A DNA stretch of 64,000 nucleotides from Tsuneonella aeria (GCF_009827495.1 NZ_WTZA01000001.1:124001-188000), one strand, 5' to 3'. Positions 22,872-34,204 are shown, counted from the stretch's first letter. Numbers and translations: made by a program. The notes: a model not told the origin generated them from the letters alone.

Positions 22872-23723
22872 TCAGCCCTGCATGTACCGATCGCACACGC
22901 TGTCGTCTGCTGATTGCATCCCAGCCCGAAGCGCCTCGGCCCGCTGGGCGCTGGTGCCGTGGGTGAAGTTTTCCGCGCTCACCCGGCCCCCCGTCAGGGC
23001 ATCGTCCCCGATGGCGCTGGCGGCGGTCATGCCTTCCTCGAAGTCGCCGGGCTCGATCAGGTTGCGGTTCTTGCCTGCCCACACCCCGGCGTAGCAATCG
23101 GCCTGCAATTCCATGCGCACCTGCAACTGGTTGGCTGCACGGGGATTCTGGCTCTGGATGCTGCGAATCTGGTTGGCGACGCCGGTGAGGTGCTGGATGT
23201 GGTGCCCGTATTCGTGCGCCATCACGTAATAGCGGGCAAAGTCACCGCCCGCGCCCAGCTGCCGGGCCATCTGGTCGTAGAAGCTGGTGTCGATGTAAAT
23301 CCCCTCGTCCGCCGGGCAGTAAAACGGCCCCATCGATGCCGACGCGCCGCCGCAGCCGGAATTCGCGCCGCCGGTGTAGAATACCAGCGTGGGCTGGCGA
23401 AACTCGATGCCAGCCTGGCGGAACGCGGGCGCCCATGTCTGATCGAGCGACTGCAAGGCGTTGCAGGATTCGGTGGCGTAGGCGTTGGAGGTGCAGAGTT
23501 GTTCCACCGATTGCTGCGAACCGTCGCCCTGGGTGACGGGGCTCTGCCCGGTGCCGCCTTGCATACCGCCCAGCATCGACGCCGGATCGACCCCGAAGAC
23601 CAGCGCCGCCACCAGCGCGATCACCAGGCTTCCGCAGCCGATGCCGCCGCCGGCCCCGCCGGGGAAGCCGCCGCCCCCGCCGCGGACATTGATGCTGGAA
23701 GGATCGAACCTGTTGAGCCGCAT
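22872..23723 (-). CDS. ypfJ: YpfJ-type neutral zinc metallopeptidase
   Basis: A 283-residue membrane-anchored protein of the YpfJ/KPN_02809 family. It starts with MRLNRFDPSSINVRGGGGG, a Gly-rich stretch and one membrane helix (GSLVIALVAALVFG), then the conserved SGCGGASASMGPFYCPADEGIYID region, and the zinc-binding MAHEYGHHIQHLTG with a downstream ELQADCYAGVWA supplying the third ligand. The family is annotated as a neutral zinc metallopeptidase; its substrates are unknown. The catalytic part is probably periplasmic. Single gene, convergent with the M56 gene and divergent from 3-hydroxybutyrate dehydrogenase. Confidence 0.9.
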   Translation of the reverse strand: MRLNRFDPSSINVRGGGGGFPGGAGGGIGCGSLVIALVAALVFGVDPASMLGGMQGGTGQSPVTQGDGSQQSVEQLCTSNAYATESCNALQSLDQTWAPAFRQAGIEFRQPTLVFYTGGANSGCGGASASMGPFYCPADEGIYIDTSFYDQMARQLGAGGDFARYYVMAHEYGHHIQHLTGVANQIRSIQSQNPRAANQLQVRMELQADCYAGVWAGKNRNLIEPGDFEEGMTAASAIGDDALTGGRVSAENFTHGTSAQRAEALRAGMQSADDSVCDRYMQG

Positions 23724-23839
23724 TGCGAACTTCCCCCCGATATTGCCGGCACTCCGGCCGCGAATGTTCTAGACAGCCGCGGCCCGCTTCGCAAAGGCGG
23801 CGATCGACTGTTACCCGGCCAATCATCGAAGGAGTGGAA

Positions 23840-24595
23840 ATGTTCCTGAACGGCAAGCGCGCACTCGTAACGGGCTCCACTTCGGGCATAGGCCTCGCGA
23901 TCGCGCGGGCGCTGCGGGCGGAAGGGGCCGAAGTCGTGCTGAACGGGTTCGGCGATGAAGGCGCGATCGCCGCACTGAAGGACGAGCTTGGCGCACAACA
24001 CGTCGATGCGGACCTTACCACGGCCGCCGGCTGTCAGGCGCTGATGGACGGGGCCGGACCGGTCGATATCCTGGTCAATAACGCCGGGATGCAATTCGTC
24101 GCCCCGGTCGAGGAGTTCCCGGTCGATCGGTGGGACGGGATCATGGCGCTCAACCTCACGGCCGCGTTCCACACCATCCGCCTCGCCGTGCCGCACATGA
24201 AGCAGGCGGGCTGGGGCCGCATCATCAACACCGCCAGCGCCCATTCCAAGGTCGCCTCCCCCTTCAAGGCGGCCTACAACGCGGCCAAGCACGGGCTCGA
24301 CGGGCTGACCAAGACGGTGGCCCTGGAACTGGCGCCGTACGGGATCACCGCCAACTGCGTGAGCCCGGGGTATGTCTGGACACCGCTGGTCGAGAACCAG
24401 ATCCCCGACACGATGGAGGCGCGCGGCCTTTCGCGCGACCAGGTGATAAACGATGTCCTGCTGGCCAAGCAGGCCACGAAGAAGTTCGTCCAGCCGGAGG
24501 AGATCGGCGCGGTGGCGGTGTTCCTGTGCCGGGACGAAGCGCAGAATGTGACCGGCGCGAACTGGAGCGTGGACGGCGGCTGGACCGCCGAGTAA
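23840..24595 (+). CDS. 3-hydroxybutyrate dehydrogenase (SDR)
   Basis: A 251-residue short-chain dehydrogenase with TGSTSGIGLAIA, VNNAG and the catalytic Tyr-Lys pair in YNAAKHGL. The stretches AHSKVASPFKAAY, CVSPGYVWTPLVE and QPEEIGAVAVFLC are those of bacterial D-3-hydroxybutyrate dehydrogenases, which interconvert 3-hydroxybutyrate and acetoacetate with NAD in polyhydroxybutyrate and ketone use. AAGGAG precedes the ATG at 23840 by six bases. The next gene, a peptidase, follows 33 bases on. Confidence 0.85.
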   Translation: MFLNGKRALVTGSTSGIGLAIARALRAEGAEVVLNGFGDEGAIAALKDELGAQHVDADLTTAAGCQALMDGAGPVDILVNNAGMQFVAPVEEFPVDRWDGIMALNLTAAFHTIRLAVPHMKQAGWGRIINTASAHSKVASPFKAAYNAAKHGLDGLTKTVALELAPYGITANCVSPGYVWTPLVENQIPDTMEARGLSRDQVINDVLLAKQATKKFVQPEEIGAVAVFLCRDEAQNVTGANWSVDGGWTAE

Positions 24596-24628
24596 CGTCC
24601 CCGGTACGATTCCACCCGGGGGCATTCG

Positions 24629-26107
24629 ATGCGGGGCGCATTCCTGATGGCGACGGCGCTGCTCGCCGGGTGCGCGGCGCCCGGTCCCCGCTCCGCGCCC
24701 GTGCCGCGCGACCGGGCGGCGGTGGAAGCGGCGCTGATGCGCCATATCGAGATTCTCGCCAGCGACGAATTCGGCGGACGCCAGCCCGGGACGGCGGGCG
24801 AGGCGAAGACGCTGCGCTACCTGGCGCGGGAATGGCAGGCGGCGGGCCTCGAATCGGGCACCAACGATCCGGCCAACCCATGGTTCGCGCCGGTCGAACT
24901 GTCGCTGACCGTGCCCGACCGCAGCGAAGCCCGTTTCTATCGCGGGGGACGGCCGGTCGCATTGCCGGATGGCGCGGCGACCGTGTTCACGAGCAGCTCC
25001 CGCGGCCTGGTGGAACGAGCACCGGTGGTGTTCGTGAGCGGTGCGGCCACGCAGCCCGAACGGGCCGAGCTTGCCGGGCGGGTCGTCATCACCCCGATGG
25101 ACCACGCGCGCGTGGCCGAACAACGCGAAGCGCTGGTTCGCGCCGGTGCCGCGGCGGTGCTCACGGTGGTGGAAGGCGATAGGGAGCGCGCCGGATTGAC
25201 GGCGCAGCGCCGGCGGGGCGGCTACCGCCTTGCGGGCAGCGAGAACCCGGGCGCGCTCGACGGTTATCTCTCGCCCGCCGGGTTCGCCGCGCTGATCGGC
25301 GGCGACCGTGCGCGCGAACTGCTGGCAGCGGATAGCCCTGCCGTGACCCGGCTCGATCTTGCCGCATCGCTGGAAGCGACCGCCTCCGCCAGCACGGTGC
25401 GGACGTATAATCTCATCGCGCGCCTGCCCGGCCGGCGCCCGGCGGCAGGGGCAGTGCTGCTGCTGGCGCATTGGGACCATTTCGGAACCTGCGCCGAGGA
25501 ACCCGCGCCCGACCTCGTCTGCAACGGCGCGGTGGACAATGCGAGCGGGCTTGCCGTGCTCACCGAGCTGGCCCGGCGCATTGCCGCCGGCCCGCGGCTG
25601 GAGCGCGATGTCTATTTCCTCGCCACCACGGCGGAGGAATGGGGCCTGCTGGGGGCGCAGGCCTTTGCGGAAAATCCCCCGGTTCCGCTGAACACGATCG
25701 TCGCCGCGTTCAACCTCGATACCGTCGCCGTTGCGCCCGCGGGCAGCCCGGTGGCCATCGTGGGCAAGGGGCTGACGCCGCTCGATCCCGGCATCGCGCA
25801 AGTGCTGAAGCAGGCCGGCCGGCGCGAAGGGGATGAACGCATGGCGCAAGGGTACGTGCGGCGGCAGGACGGCTGGGCCCTCATCCAGCGGGACGTGCCG
25901 GCGGTGGCCATCTCCAGCGCCTTCGCCCAGGCGGGGCCGCTCGATCGCTACATGACCGAACATTACCACCAGGCGAGTGACGAGGCCGCCGGGATCGAGC
26001 TGGGCGGCGCGGCGGAGGACATGGTCCTGCACATTGCGCTGGTGCGCCATTTCTCCGATCCGGCGCGCTGGCCGGCGTCTGCGGGAAAAAGCCCGCCCGC
26101 CCCCTAG
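24629..26107 (+). CDS. M28 family metallopeptidase lipoprotein
   Basis: A 492-residue protein with a lipoprotein signal (MATALLAGCA, Cys near residue 15). A PA-type insert lies around residues 130-200. The zinc aminopeptidase core gives the paired metal ligands: LLAHWDHFG, DNASGLAVL, the TAEEWGLLGA glutamates, an FNLDTVAV aspartate and the final TEHYHQASDE histidine. It likely releases N-terminal residues or dipeptides from peptides in the periplasm. The start ATG at 24629 puts the hydrophobic segment at the N terminus. Confidence 0.88.
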   Translation: MRGAFLMATALLAGCAAPGPRSAPVPRDRAAVEAALMRHIEILASDEFGGRQPGTAGEAKTLRYLAREWQAAGLESGTNDPANPWFAPVELSLTVPDRSEARFYRGGRPVALPDGAATVFTSSSRGLVERAPVVFVSGAATQPERAELAGRVVITPMDHARVAEQREALVRAGAAAVLTVVEGDRERAGLTAQRRRGGYRLAGSENPGALDGYLSPAGFAALIGGDRARELLAADSPAVTRLDLAASLEATASASTVRTYNLIARLPGRRPAAGAVLLLAHWDHFGTCAEEPAPDLVCNGAVDNASGLAVLTELARRIAAGPRLERDVYFLATTAEEWGLLGAQAFAENPPVPLNTIVAAFNLDTVAVAPAGSPVAIVGKGLTPLDPGIAQVLKQAGRREGDERMAQGYVRRQDGWALIQRDVPAVAISSAFAQAGPLDRYMTEHYHQASDEAAGIELGGAAEDMVLHIALVRHFSDPARWPASAGKSPPAP

Positions 26108-26130
26108 CCGCCGGGCCGCACTCTCGTTAG

Positions 26131-27630
<1,500 letters not shown>

Positions 27631-27663
27631 TCGCCGTTCGCACGCGCACGGGAGGGTGCTGAC

Positions 27664-28842
27664 ATGACCCCCGCCGCGCGGGTCCAGGCGGCTATCGAGC
27701 TTCTCGATGCGGTGATCGCCGCGGCGCGCGACCGCGGCGCGCCCGCCGATCGACTGATTTCCGACTACTTCCGCCAGCGCCGCTACGCCGGTTCGAAGGA
27801 CCGACGCGCGGTGCGGGAACTGGTCTATGACGCCGTGCGCCTGTGCGGCCCGGTCCCCCCGAGCGGACGGGCGGCGATGCTGGCGGTGGCGGAGCGCGAT
27901 CCCGCTGTCCGGGGGCTGTTCGACGGGTCGGTGCACGGGCCCGCGCCTGTCGGAGATGGTGAGGGGCCAGCACCGGTGGGCCTCGCGCCGGAATGGCTGG
28001 TGGCGGAACTGGCGCGCTCGGACATCGAAGGTGCGGAGGCTACCGCGCTGCTCGACCGGGCGCCGCTCGACCTCAGGGTCAACACGCTGAAGGCGGACCG
28101 CGCCACGATCTCGCTGCCCGCCGAACCGCAGCCGACCGCCGCGCCGCAGGGTCTGCGCCTCCCCCCCGGCACCGCGGTCGAGCAGTGGCATGCCTATCGC
28201 GAAGGTCTGGTCGAGGTGCAGGACACCGGTTCCCAGCTGGCCTGCCTCGCCGTCGGTGCACGGCCGGGCGAGACGGTCATCGATCTCTGCGCGGGCGCCG
28301 GCGGCAAGACGCTGGCGCTCGCGGCGGCGATGGAGAATCGCGGCGTCCTGCTGGCCTGCGATACCGACCGGGGCCGCCTGTCGCGCCTGCCGCCGCGTGC
28401 GGCGCGCGCCGGGGCCGGCATTATCGAAAGTCGCCTGATCGACCCGGGCCGGGAGCCCGAGATGCTCACCGACTTTGCCGGCGCGGCCGACGCGGTGCTG
28501 GTCGACGCGCCCTGTTCGGGCACCGGTACGTGGCGCCGCAATCCGGAAGCGCGCTGGCGGCTGACGCCCGCACAGCTTGCCGCCTATGCCGACACGCAGG
28601 CGCGCCTGCTGGGCATCGCCGCGCCGCTGGTGAAGCCGGGCGGGCGGTTGATCTTCGTCACCTGCTCCGTCCTCGATGCCGAAGGGGCGGGGCAAGTCGA
28701 TCGCTTCCTGGCCGAGAACGCCGGCTGGACGTCGGACAGGCTCGACCTCCCGCTCGGGAAGCCGCGCGGGAAAGGTTGGCGGCTTTCACCGTTTCATGAC
28801 GGCACGGACGGGTTTTTCATCGCCCGTCTATCTCGCGCGTGA
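27664..28842 (+). CDS. RsmB/NOP family RNA methyltransferase
   Basis: A 392-residue SAM-dependent RNA cytosine-C5 methyltransferase. The N-terminal part resembles the NusB-like RNA-binding region (RLISDYFRQRRYAGSKDRRAVRELVYDAVR). The catalytic domain has DTGSQLACLAVGARPGE, motif I DLCAGAGGKTLALA, DAPCSGTGTWRRNPEARW and VTCSVL; the two Cys are the release and nucleophilic residues. Probably acts on 16S rRNA, but paralogues differ in target, so I give no symbol. GGGAGG lies before the ATG. Confidence 0.88.
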   Translation: MTPAARVQAAIELLDAVIAAARDRGAPADRLISDYFRQRRYAGSKDRRAVRELVYDAVRLCGPVPPSGRAAMLAVAERDPAVRGLFDGSVHGPAPVGDGEGPAPVGLAPEWLVAELARSDIEGAEATALLDRAPLDLRVNTLKADRATISLPAEPQPTAAPQGLRLPPGTAVEQWHAYREGLVEVQDTGSQLACLAVGARPGETVIDLCAGAGGKTLALAAAMENRGVLLACDTDRGRLSRLPPRAARAGAGIIESRLIDPGREPEMLTDFAGAADAVLVDAPCSGTGTWRRNPEARWRLTPAQLAAYADTQARLLGIAAPLVKPGGRLIFVTCSVLDAEGAGQVDRFLAENAGWTSDRLDLPLGKPRGKGWRLSPFHDGTDGFFIARLSRA

Positions 28843-28904
28843 TATCGGGTGCGGCCATGGCGAAGCCTGCCCACGCACCGACGCCCCGATGGAAGGAACT
28901 GCTG

Positions 28905-29411
28905 ATGCGCTTCGCCGCCCCTGCCGCTGCACTTGCCGCCGTCCTGGCGATCACCGCCAGCGTGGGGCAGGGCGCCGACCATGTGACCGACCCGCGCGCC
29001 GCCGCCCTGGTGGCCGAAGGGCGCACGGCGCTGGCGACCGGCGATGTGGAACGCGCGGTCGACGCATTCGAAGCCGCGCTGACGGTCGATCCGGCGGCGA
29101 CCGCGATCTACGTCGAACTGGGGCAGGCGGCGCGCGCCAATGGCTTGCAAGGCAAGGCGATCCGTTACTACCGCGCGGCGCTGGAGCGGGAGCCGGGCAA
29201 TCTCGCCGCGCTGACCGGCGAAGGGCAGGCCCTGCTGGAAAAGGGCGCGGTGGAAAAGGCGCGCCGCAATCTCGCCCGGCTGCAATCGGTGTGCGGCGCG
29301 AACTGCGCCGAAACGCAGGCGCTTGCCGCCGCGATCGCGCGCGGTCCGCAGCCCCGTGTCCTTACTGCGGAGGCCGTGATGCCCGATGCCGTGGTGACCC
29401 AGAAGAACTGA
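28905..29411 (+). CDS. Exported TPR-repeat protein
   Basis: A 168-residue protein with a signal peptide (MRFAAPAAALAAVLAITASVGQGA) and two to three tetratricopeptide repeats (AALVAEGRTALATGDVERAV, then AIYVELGQAARANGLQGKAI). Two Cys in VCGANCAE near residue 132 may bond. AAGGA stands seven bases before the ATG at 28905, which was preferred to earlier in-frame starts at 28839 and 28857 that would bury the signal. Periplasmic; TPRs suggest a scaffold role. Convergent with rppH. Confidence 0.75.
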   Translation: MRFAAPAAALAAVLAITASVGQGADHVTDPRAAALVAEGRTALATGDVERAVDAFEAALTVDPAATAIYVELGQAARANGLQGKAIRYYRAALEREPGNLAALTGEGQALLEKGAVEKARRNLARLQSVCGANCAETQALAAAIARGPQPRVLTAEAVMPDAVVTQKN

Positions 29412-29433
29412 GGCGGAGGTCTCGGAAGCGCGT

Positions 29434-29907
29434 TCAGACCAGCGCGCGGAAACCTTCCACGACGACGCTGTAAACCCGTTTCTTGAACGGCACGATCAGG
29501 TTCGGCAACTCGTCCGGATCGACCCACCGCCATTCGCAGAATTCGGGCGGTTCATGCGCGTCTAGCCGCACGTCCGCATCGGTCCCAGAGAAGCGCAGCA
29601 GGAACCAGGTCTGCTCCTGTCCGCGATACCGGCCTTCCCACAATTTGCCGACGAGTTCGCTCGGCAGGTCGTACCGCACGGTTTCGTCCAGCCGTCCGAT
29701 CACCGCCACCTTGTCGGACGCGATGCCGGTTTCCTCGTAGAGTTCGCGCAGCACCGCAACGTCCGGGTCCTCTCCCGGATCGATGCCGCCCTGGGGCATC
29801 TGCCACCAGTCGCCTTCGCGGTTGTCGATCCGCCGGCCGACGAAGACCTTGCCGTCGGCATTGACGAGCATGAGCCCCACGCAGGGCCGGTATGCGAGTT
29901 CGCTCAA
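29434..29907 (-). CDS. rppH: RNA pyrophosphohydrolase (Nudix)
   Basis: RppH removes pyrophosphate from the 5' triphosphate end of transcripts, exposing them to RNase E. The 157-residue protein opens YRPCVGLMLVNADGKVFVGRR, has QMPQGGIDPGE and a full Nudix box from Gly40 (GGIDPGEDPDVAVLRELYEE), and the ETVRYDLP and WRWVDPDELP signatures of the RppH/IalA group. The gene follows the HSL-type esterase by 12 bases on the same strand, so they may share a transcript. Confidence 0.93.
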   Translation of the reverse strand: MSELAYRPCVGLMLVNADGKVFVGRRIDNREGDWWQMPQGGIDPGEDPDVAVLRELYEETGIASDKVAVIGRLDETVRYDLPSELVGKLWEGRYRGQEQTWFLLRFSGTDADVRLDAHEPPEFCEWRWVDPDELPNLIVPFKKRVYSVVVEGFRALV

Positions 29908-29919
29908 GCGAGAAATTCC

Positions 29920-30873
29920 CTATCCGTGACGCGCGAGCATCAGTTTTATGGCGTCGGTCAGCGCGGTCACATCCCGCTGCGCGCTGGGCACCGCCTTGCG
30001 TATATTCACGAAGCCGTGGATGTTTCCGCGCGCCTCCAGGTAAATCACGTCGACCCCCGCTTGGACGAGGTGCGCGGCATAGTCGCGCCCGGAATCGCGC
30101 AACGGATCGAGGCCGGCGGTCAGCAGCACCGTGGGTGGCGCGGCGGCGTGATCGTCGTGCAGGATGGGGTAGTTGCGTTTGTCCGCCGGATCAGCGGCAT
30201 AGTTGCTGCTGAAGAAGCCCATCGTCCGCGCGGTCAGCAGGAACCCTTCGCTGAAGGTCTTGAAGCTGAACGTCTCCTCCACCGGCCCGGCGACGGGGTA
30301 TATCGGGGCCTGCAGCACCACCGGCACAGCGGCCGGTTCGTCGCTCAATGCCTGCGCGGTCACGATGGCGAGGTTGCCGCCCGCGCTGTCACCCGTGGTG
30401 ATGATGCCGGTGACCTGGAAGCCCAGCGCCGCGGGGCTTTCGGCGACCCAGCGGCTCGCCGCTTCGCAATCGTCGGGCGCGGCCGGGAACGGCGCTTCGG
30501 GCGCCAGGCGATAGTGGACGGCGATAACCGGCAGGTCGAGCTGGTGCGCCAGCTCGGTGCAGAACGCGTTGTGCGTTTCCAGGTCGCCGATCACGAAGCC
30601 GCCGCCGTGGAAGAACATCACCGCCGGGCCGGCTTCGCGGCTGGTGCGCGGGTCGTAGAGGCGCAAGGGGATTTCCCCCGCCGGGCCCGGGCAGGTGAGA
30701 TCGCGCACGACGGCCAGATCGTGCGCGTCCGCTTCGGCAAGCTGGCCCATCGTGGCGAACGCGGCGCGCGCTTCGGCCAGCGGCACTTCGTCCATCTGCG
30801 GGCCGTTCATGGCCGCCAGCATGTCGAGGAAGCCCTTCACGTCGTCGCGCACGTACAGTTCGGTGTCGGCCAT
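29920..30873 (-). CDS. HSL-family (family IV) esterase/lipase
   Basis: A 317-residue cytoplasmic alpha/beta-hydrolase of the bacterial hormone-sensitive-lipase family: oxyanion motif HGGG at 89-92, nucleophile Ser163 in GDSAGG, acid in AGLDPLRDSG and His in GNIHGFVN. YRLAPEAPFP is also characteristic. Such enzymes hydrolyse short- to medium-chain esters. The ATG at 30873 has GGGAG upstream; the longer frame from 31008 crosses the korA promoter region. It is divergent from korA. Confidence 0.88.
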   Translation of the reverse strand: MADTELYVRDDVKGFLDMLAAMNGPQMDEVPLAEARAAFATMGQLAEADAHDLAVVRDLTCPGPAGEIPLRLYDPRTSREAGPAVMFFHGGGFVIGDLETHNAFCTELAHQLDLPVIAVHYRLAPEAPFPAAPDDCEAASRWVAESPAALGFQVTGIITTGDSAGGNLAIVTAQALSDEPAAVPVVLQAPIYPVAGPVEETFSFKTFSEGFLLTARTMGFFSSNYAADPADKRNYPILHDDHAAAPPTVLLTAGLDPLRDSGRDYAAHLVQAGVDVIYLEARGNIHGFVNIRKAVPSAQRDVTALTDAIKLMLARHG

Positions 30874-31040
30874 CCTCGATCTCCCGTTTCGGTTGTGTAT
30901 CCGAACGAATAGTGGCGCGCCGGGTGCTTTTCCACTCGACATTTTCGCCGCCGGGGAGAAAAACTTGGTTGTGGGACAGGCGGCAGCGCCATAGCTGCCC
31001 CTTGACACTGCGCCGCCCCGGCGCGCGACAAGGATACCCG

Positions 31041-33074
31041 ATGGCGACCGATCCCCTCACGCTAGAGGACGCCGACACGCCGCGCGATGCGGCCCGTTCC
31101 AGCGACCGGGCGAGCAACCCGGCCAGCAACCCCGAGGCCGTCGTGGTCCGCTTCGCCGGCGATTCGGGCGATGGCATGCAGCTGACCGGCGGGCAGTTCA
31201 CCCTGTCGACCGCGCTGGCCGGCAACGACCTGGCGACGTTCCCCGATTTTCCGGCGGAAATCCGCGCGCCGCAGGGCACGCTGTTCGGCGTCAGCGCGTT
31301 CCAGATCAACTTCGGCTCCACCGCGATCGAAACCGCTGGCGACGCGCCTGACGTGCTGGTGGCGATGAACCCCGCCGCGCTGAAGACGAACCTCGCCGCG
31401 CTGAAGCCGGGCGGGCTGATCATCGCCGACACCGGCGAATTCACGAAGCGCAATCTCGAAAAGGCGAAGTACACGGTCAATCCGCTGGAGGATGGCGGCC
31501 TCGACAAGTGGCAGGTGCTGGCCTTCGACATCAGCGCCCAGACGGTGGAGGCGGTAAAGCCGTTCGGCCTGGGCAACAAGGACGCGCTCCGCTGCAAGAA
31601 CATGTGGACGCTGGGCCTGGCGCTGTGGATGTTCGACCGTCCGCGCGGGCCCATCCACGACTGGCTCAATGCCAAGTTCAAGACCCGGCCGGAACTGGCC
31701 GCCGCCAACATCGCCGCGCTCGACGCGGGACATGCCTATGGCGAGACGGCGGAACTCGCCGGGCCGCTCAGGCAGGTGCACGTGGATGCGGTGGCGAGCG
31801 CGCCCGGCCTCTACCGCACGATCACCGGGGCCGAAGCGGTGAGCCTCGGCCTCGTCGCGGGCGCGCAGCTGGCGCATCTGCCGATGTTCTTCGGCGGTTA
31901 TCCGATCACGCCGGCAAGCTCGATCTTGCACCACCTGGCGCGACTCAAGGAATTCGGCGTGACGACCTTCCAGGCGGAGGACGAGATCGCCGCGATCTGC
32001 GCCTCCATCGGGGCGAGCTATGCCGGCAGCCTCGGCGTCACGTCATCCAGCGGGCCCGGCATCGCCTTGAAGACCGAGGCCATGGGCCTTGCCATCATGA
32101 CCGAACTTCCGCTGGTCATCGTCAACTCGCAGCGCGGCGGCCCTTCGACCGGCCTGCCGACCAAGACGGAACAGAGCGATCTCTACCAGGCGGTCTATGG
32201 CCGTAACGGCGACGCGCCCCTGCCGGTTATCGCCGCGCGCAGCCCCGGCGACGCGTTCGATTGCGCGATAGAGGCGTGCCGCATCGCGGTGGAATACATG
32301 ACCCCGGTCATGCTGCTGACCGACGGCTATATCGCCAATGCTGCGGAGCCGTGGCAAGTGCCCGATCCGGCGAGTTACACCGCGTTCCCCGCCACGTTCC
32401 TCGAACAGAAGAACGATGGCGACAACCTGCTGCCCTACAAGCGCGATGGCAAGGGCGCGCGGCCGTGGATCCGGCCCGGCACGCCCGGCCTGATGCACCG
32501 CATCGGCGGCATCGAGAAAGCGGTCGATACCGGCCACATCGACTATTCGCCCAGCAATCACCAGGCGATGACCGACGCCCGCAAGGCGAAGATCGACGGC
32601 ATCGCGGTGCCCGATCAGGACGTATGTCTCGGCGAAACCCGCGGCACGCTCGCCGTGGTCGGCTGGGGCAGCACGTTCGGCCCGATCCACCAGGCGGTGC
32701 GCCGCGCCCGCGCCCGGGGGATGGACGTGAGCCACGTCCACGTCCGCCACATCTGGCCGCTCCCCGCCAACCTCGGCGACCTGCTCCGCGGGTTCGACAA
32801 CGTGCTGGTGCCGGAAATGAACACCGGCCAGTTCAAGACCGTGCTGCGCGACCAGTACCTCGTCGATGCCCGCCCGCTGACCAAGACCAGCGGCCAGCCG
32901 TTCCAGATCGCGGAGCTGGAGGCGGCGATCGCGAAGTATTTCGACGGCATCGCGGGCAACGAGGGCGGGGAGGTCGACGCCAACCTCCAGCAGCTGCCCA
33001 CGCCAGAAAGCGGCCACGACGATGGTTCGCTGCGCCCGCAATTCAAGTCGCCGCAGAGCGAGTACGACGCATGA
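31041..33074 (+). CDS. korA: 2-oxoacid:acceptor oxidoreductase, fused gamma-alpha subunit (KorA type)
   Basis: KorAB oxidatively decarboxylates a 2-oxoacid, most likely 2-oxoglutarate, to the acyl-CoA and passes electrons to ferredoxin. In this 677-residue chain the gamma domain comes first (about 33-215: VVRFAGDSGDGMQLTG), then the alpha pyrimidine-binding domain (FFGGYPITPASSILHH, then FQAEDEIAAI and SSGPGIALKTEA) and a C-terminal domain. AAGGA lies seven bases before the ATG. It overlaps korB by ATGA. No ferredoxin gene adjoins it. Confidence 0.92.
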   Translation: MATDPLTLEDADTPRDAARSSDRASNPASNPEAVVVRFAGDSGDGMQLTGGQFTLSTALAGNDLATFPDFPAEIRAPQGTLFGVSAFQINFGSTAIETAGDAPDVLVAMNPAALKTNLAALKPGGLIIADTGEFTKRNLEKAKYTVNPLEDGGLDKWQVLAFDISAQTVEAVKPFGLGNKDALRCKNMWTLGLALWMFDRPRGPIHDWLNAKFKTRPELAAANIAALDAGHAYGETAELAGPLRQVHVDAVASAPGLYRTITGAEAVSLGLVAGAQLAHLPMFFGGYPITPASSILHHLARLKEFGVTTFQAEDEIAAICASIGASYAGSLGVTSSSGPGIALKTEAMGLAIMTELPLVIVNSQRGGPSTGLPTKTEQSDLYQAVYGRNGDAPLPVIAARSPGDAFDCAIEACRIAVEYMTPVMLLTDGYIANAAEPWQVPDPASYTAFPATFLEQKNDGDNLLPYKRDGKGARPWIRPGTPGLMHRIGGIEKAVDTGHIDYSPSNHQAMTDARKAKIDGIAVPDQDVCLGETRGTLAVVGWGSTFGPIHQAVRRARARGMDVSHVHVRHIWPLPANLGDLLRGFDNVLVPEMNTGQFKTVLRDQYLVDARPLTKTSGQPFQIAELEAAIAKYFDGIAGNEGGEVDANLQQLPTPESGHDDGSLRPQFKSPQSEYDA

Positions 33075-34156
33075 ACGACATGACCCCCTTCGCTACCACG
33101 CTCAAGGACTGGGAAACCGACCAGGAGGTGCGCTGGTGCCCCGGCTGCGGCGACTACGCGATCCTGAAGGCGGTGCAGCGCACGCTGCCGCAGTTGGGCG
33201 CCAACCCCGCGAACACGGTGTTCATCAGCGGCATCGGCTGTTCCAGCCGGTTCCCGTACTACATGGAAAGCTACGGCTTCCACACGATCCACGGCCGCGC
33301 GCCGGCGATCGCCACCGGGGTGAAGCTCGCCAATCCCGATCTCGACATCTGGCTGGTGACGGGTGACGGCGACGGATTGTCCATTGGCGGCAATCACTTG
33401 ATGCACGTTCTTCGCAGGAACGTGAACATGCAGATCATGCTGTTCAACAACGAGATCTACGGCCTCACCAAAGGGCAGTACTCACCCACCAGTCGCGAAG
33501 GGACGAAGAGCCCGACCACGCCGCTCGGTTCATACGACCACCCCGCGCGGCCGGCGGCGTTCGCGCTGGGCGCGGGCGCGCGGTTCGTGGCGCGCGGGTT
33601 CGACGTGTCGAAGAAGCTGCCCGAAGTCCTGATGGCGGCGCATGCCCACCAGGGCGCGGCCTTCGTGGAGATTTTCCAGAACTGCGTCGTCTACAACAAG
33701 GACGTGTTCGACGATTTCGCCCAGCCCAAGGGGGCGGAGGACCGGCAACTGTGGCTCGAGAACGGGCAGCCGATGCTGTTCGCTGGCGGCACGCAAGGCA
33801 TCGCGCTCGACCGCCATCTGCTGCGGCCGATGGTCGTGTCGGTGGAAAACGGCGACTGGGAAGCGGCCGGCGTGCTGGTGCACGACGTGTCGAACCGCAC
33901 GGTCGCGCACATGCTTGTCGAAATGCCGTTCGGCCCGTTCCCGATGGCGCTGGGCGTCCTCTACGACGATCCGCGCCCGACGTTCGAAGCGGCGGTGGCG
34001 CAGGAACGCGCGCAGTCCAGCGCCGGCAAGGAGCCCGACCTCGCGCGCCTGCTGTCGAAGGGGCAGACCTGGACCGTTGGCGATAACGCCGCCGACCCGG
34101 TCAGCACCCGCCCGCCCGGCCAGGGCGCGCCCAATGCGGACGAGCCGCTGACGTAA
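33071..34156 (+). CDS. korB: 2-oxoacid:acceptor oxidoreductase, beta subunit (KorB type)
   Basis: The thiamine-diphosphate subunit of the KorAB complex, 361 residues. It has the WCPGCGDYAIL motif near residue 22, FISGIGCSSRFPYYM, the TPP/Mg site GDGDGLSIGGNH, and the NNEIYGLTKGQYSPTS loop. No eight-cysteine ferredoxin domain is attached, so electrons must go to a separate carrier. A strong intrinsic terminator follows 48 bases after the stop, ending the korAB operon. Confidence 0.93.
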   Translation: MNDMTPFATTLKDWETDQEVRWCPGCGDYAILKAVQRTLPQLGANPANTVFISGIGCSSRFPYYMESYGFHTIHGRAPAIATGVKLANPDLDIWLVTGDGDGLSIGGNHLMHVLRRNVNMQIMLFNNEIYGLTKGQYSPTSREGTKSPTTPLGSYDHPARPAAFALGAGARFVARGFDVSKKLPEVLMAAHAHQGAAFVEIFQNCVVYNKDVFDDFAQPKGAEDRQLWLENGQPMLFAGGTQGIALDRHLLRPMVVSVENGDWEAAGVLVHDVSNRTVAHMLVEMPFGPFPMALGVLYDDPRPTFEAAVAQERAQSSAGKEPDLARLLSKGQTWTVGDNAADPVSTRPPGQGAPNADEPLT

Positions 34157-34204
34157 GATTTCCTGCCCAGCGACGGTGCGATCCCACGTCGGCCATGGGA
34201 ACGA

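Noticed and set aside
31002..31007. TTGACA upstream of korA as a promoter
   Set aside because: No acceptable -10 lies 16-18 bases downstream and the predicted start would fall on the ribosome site.
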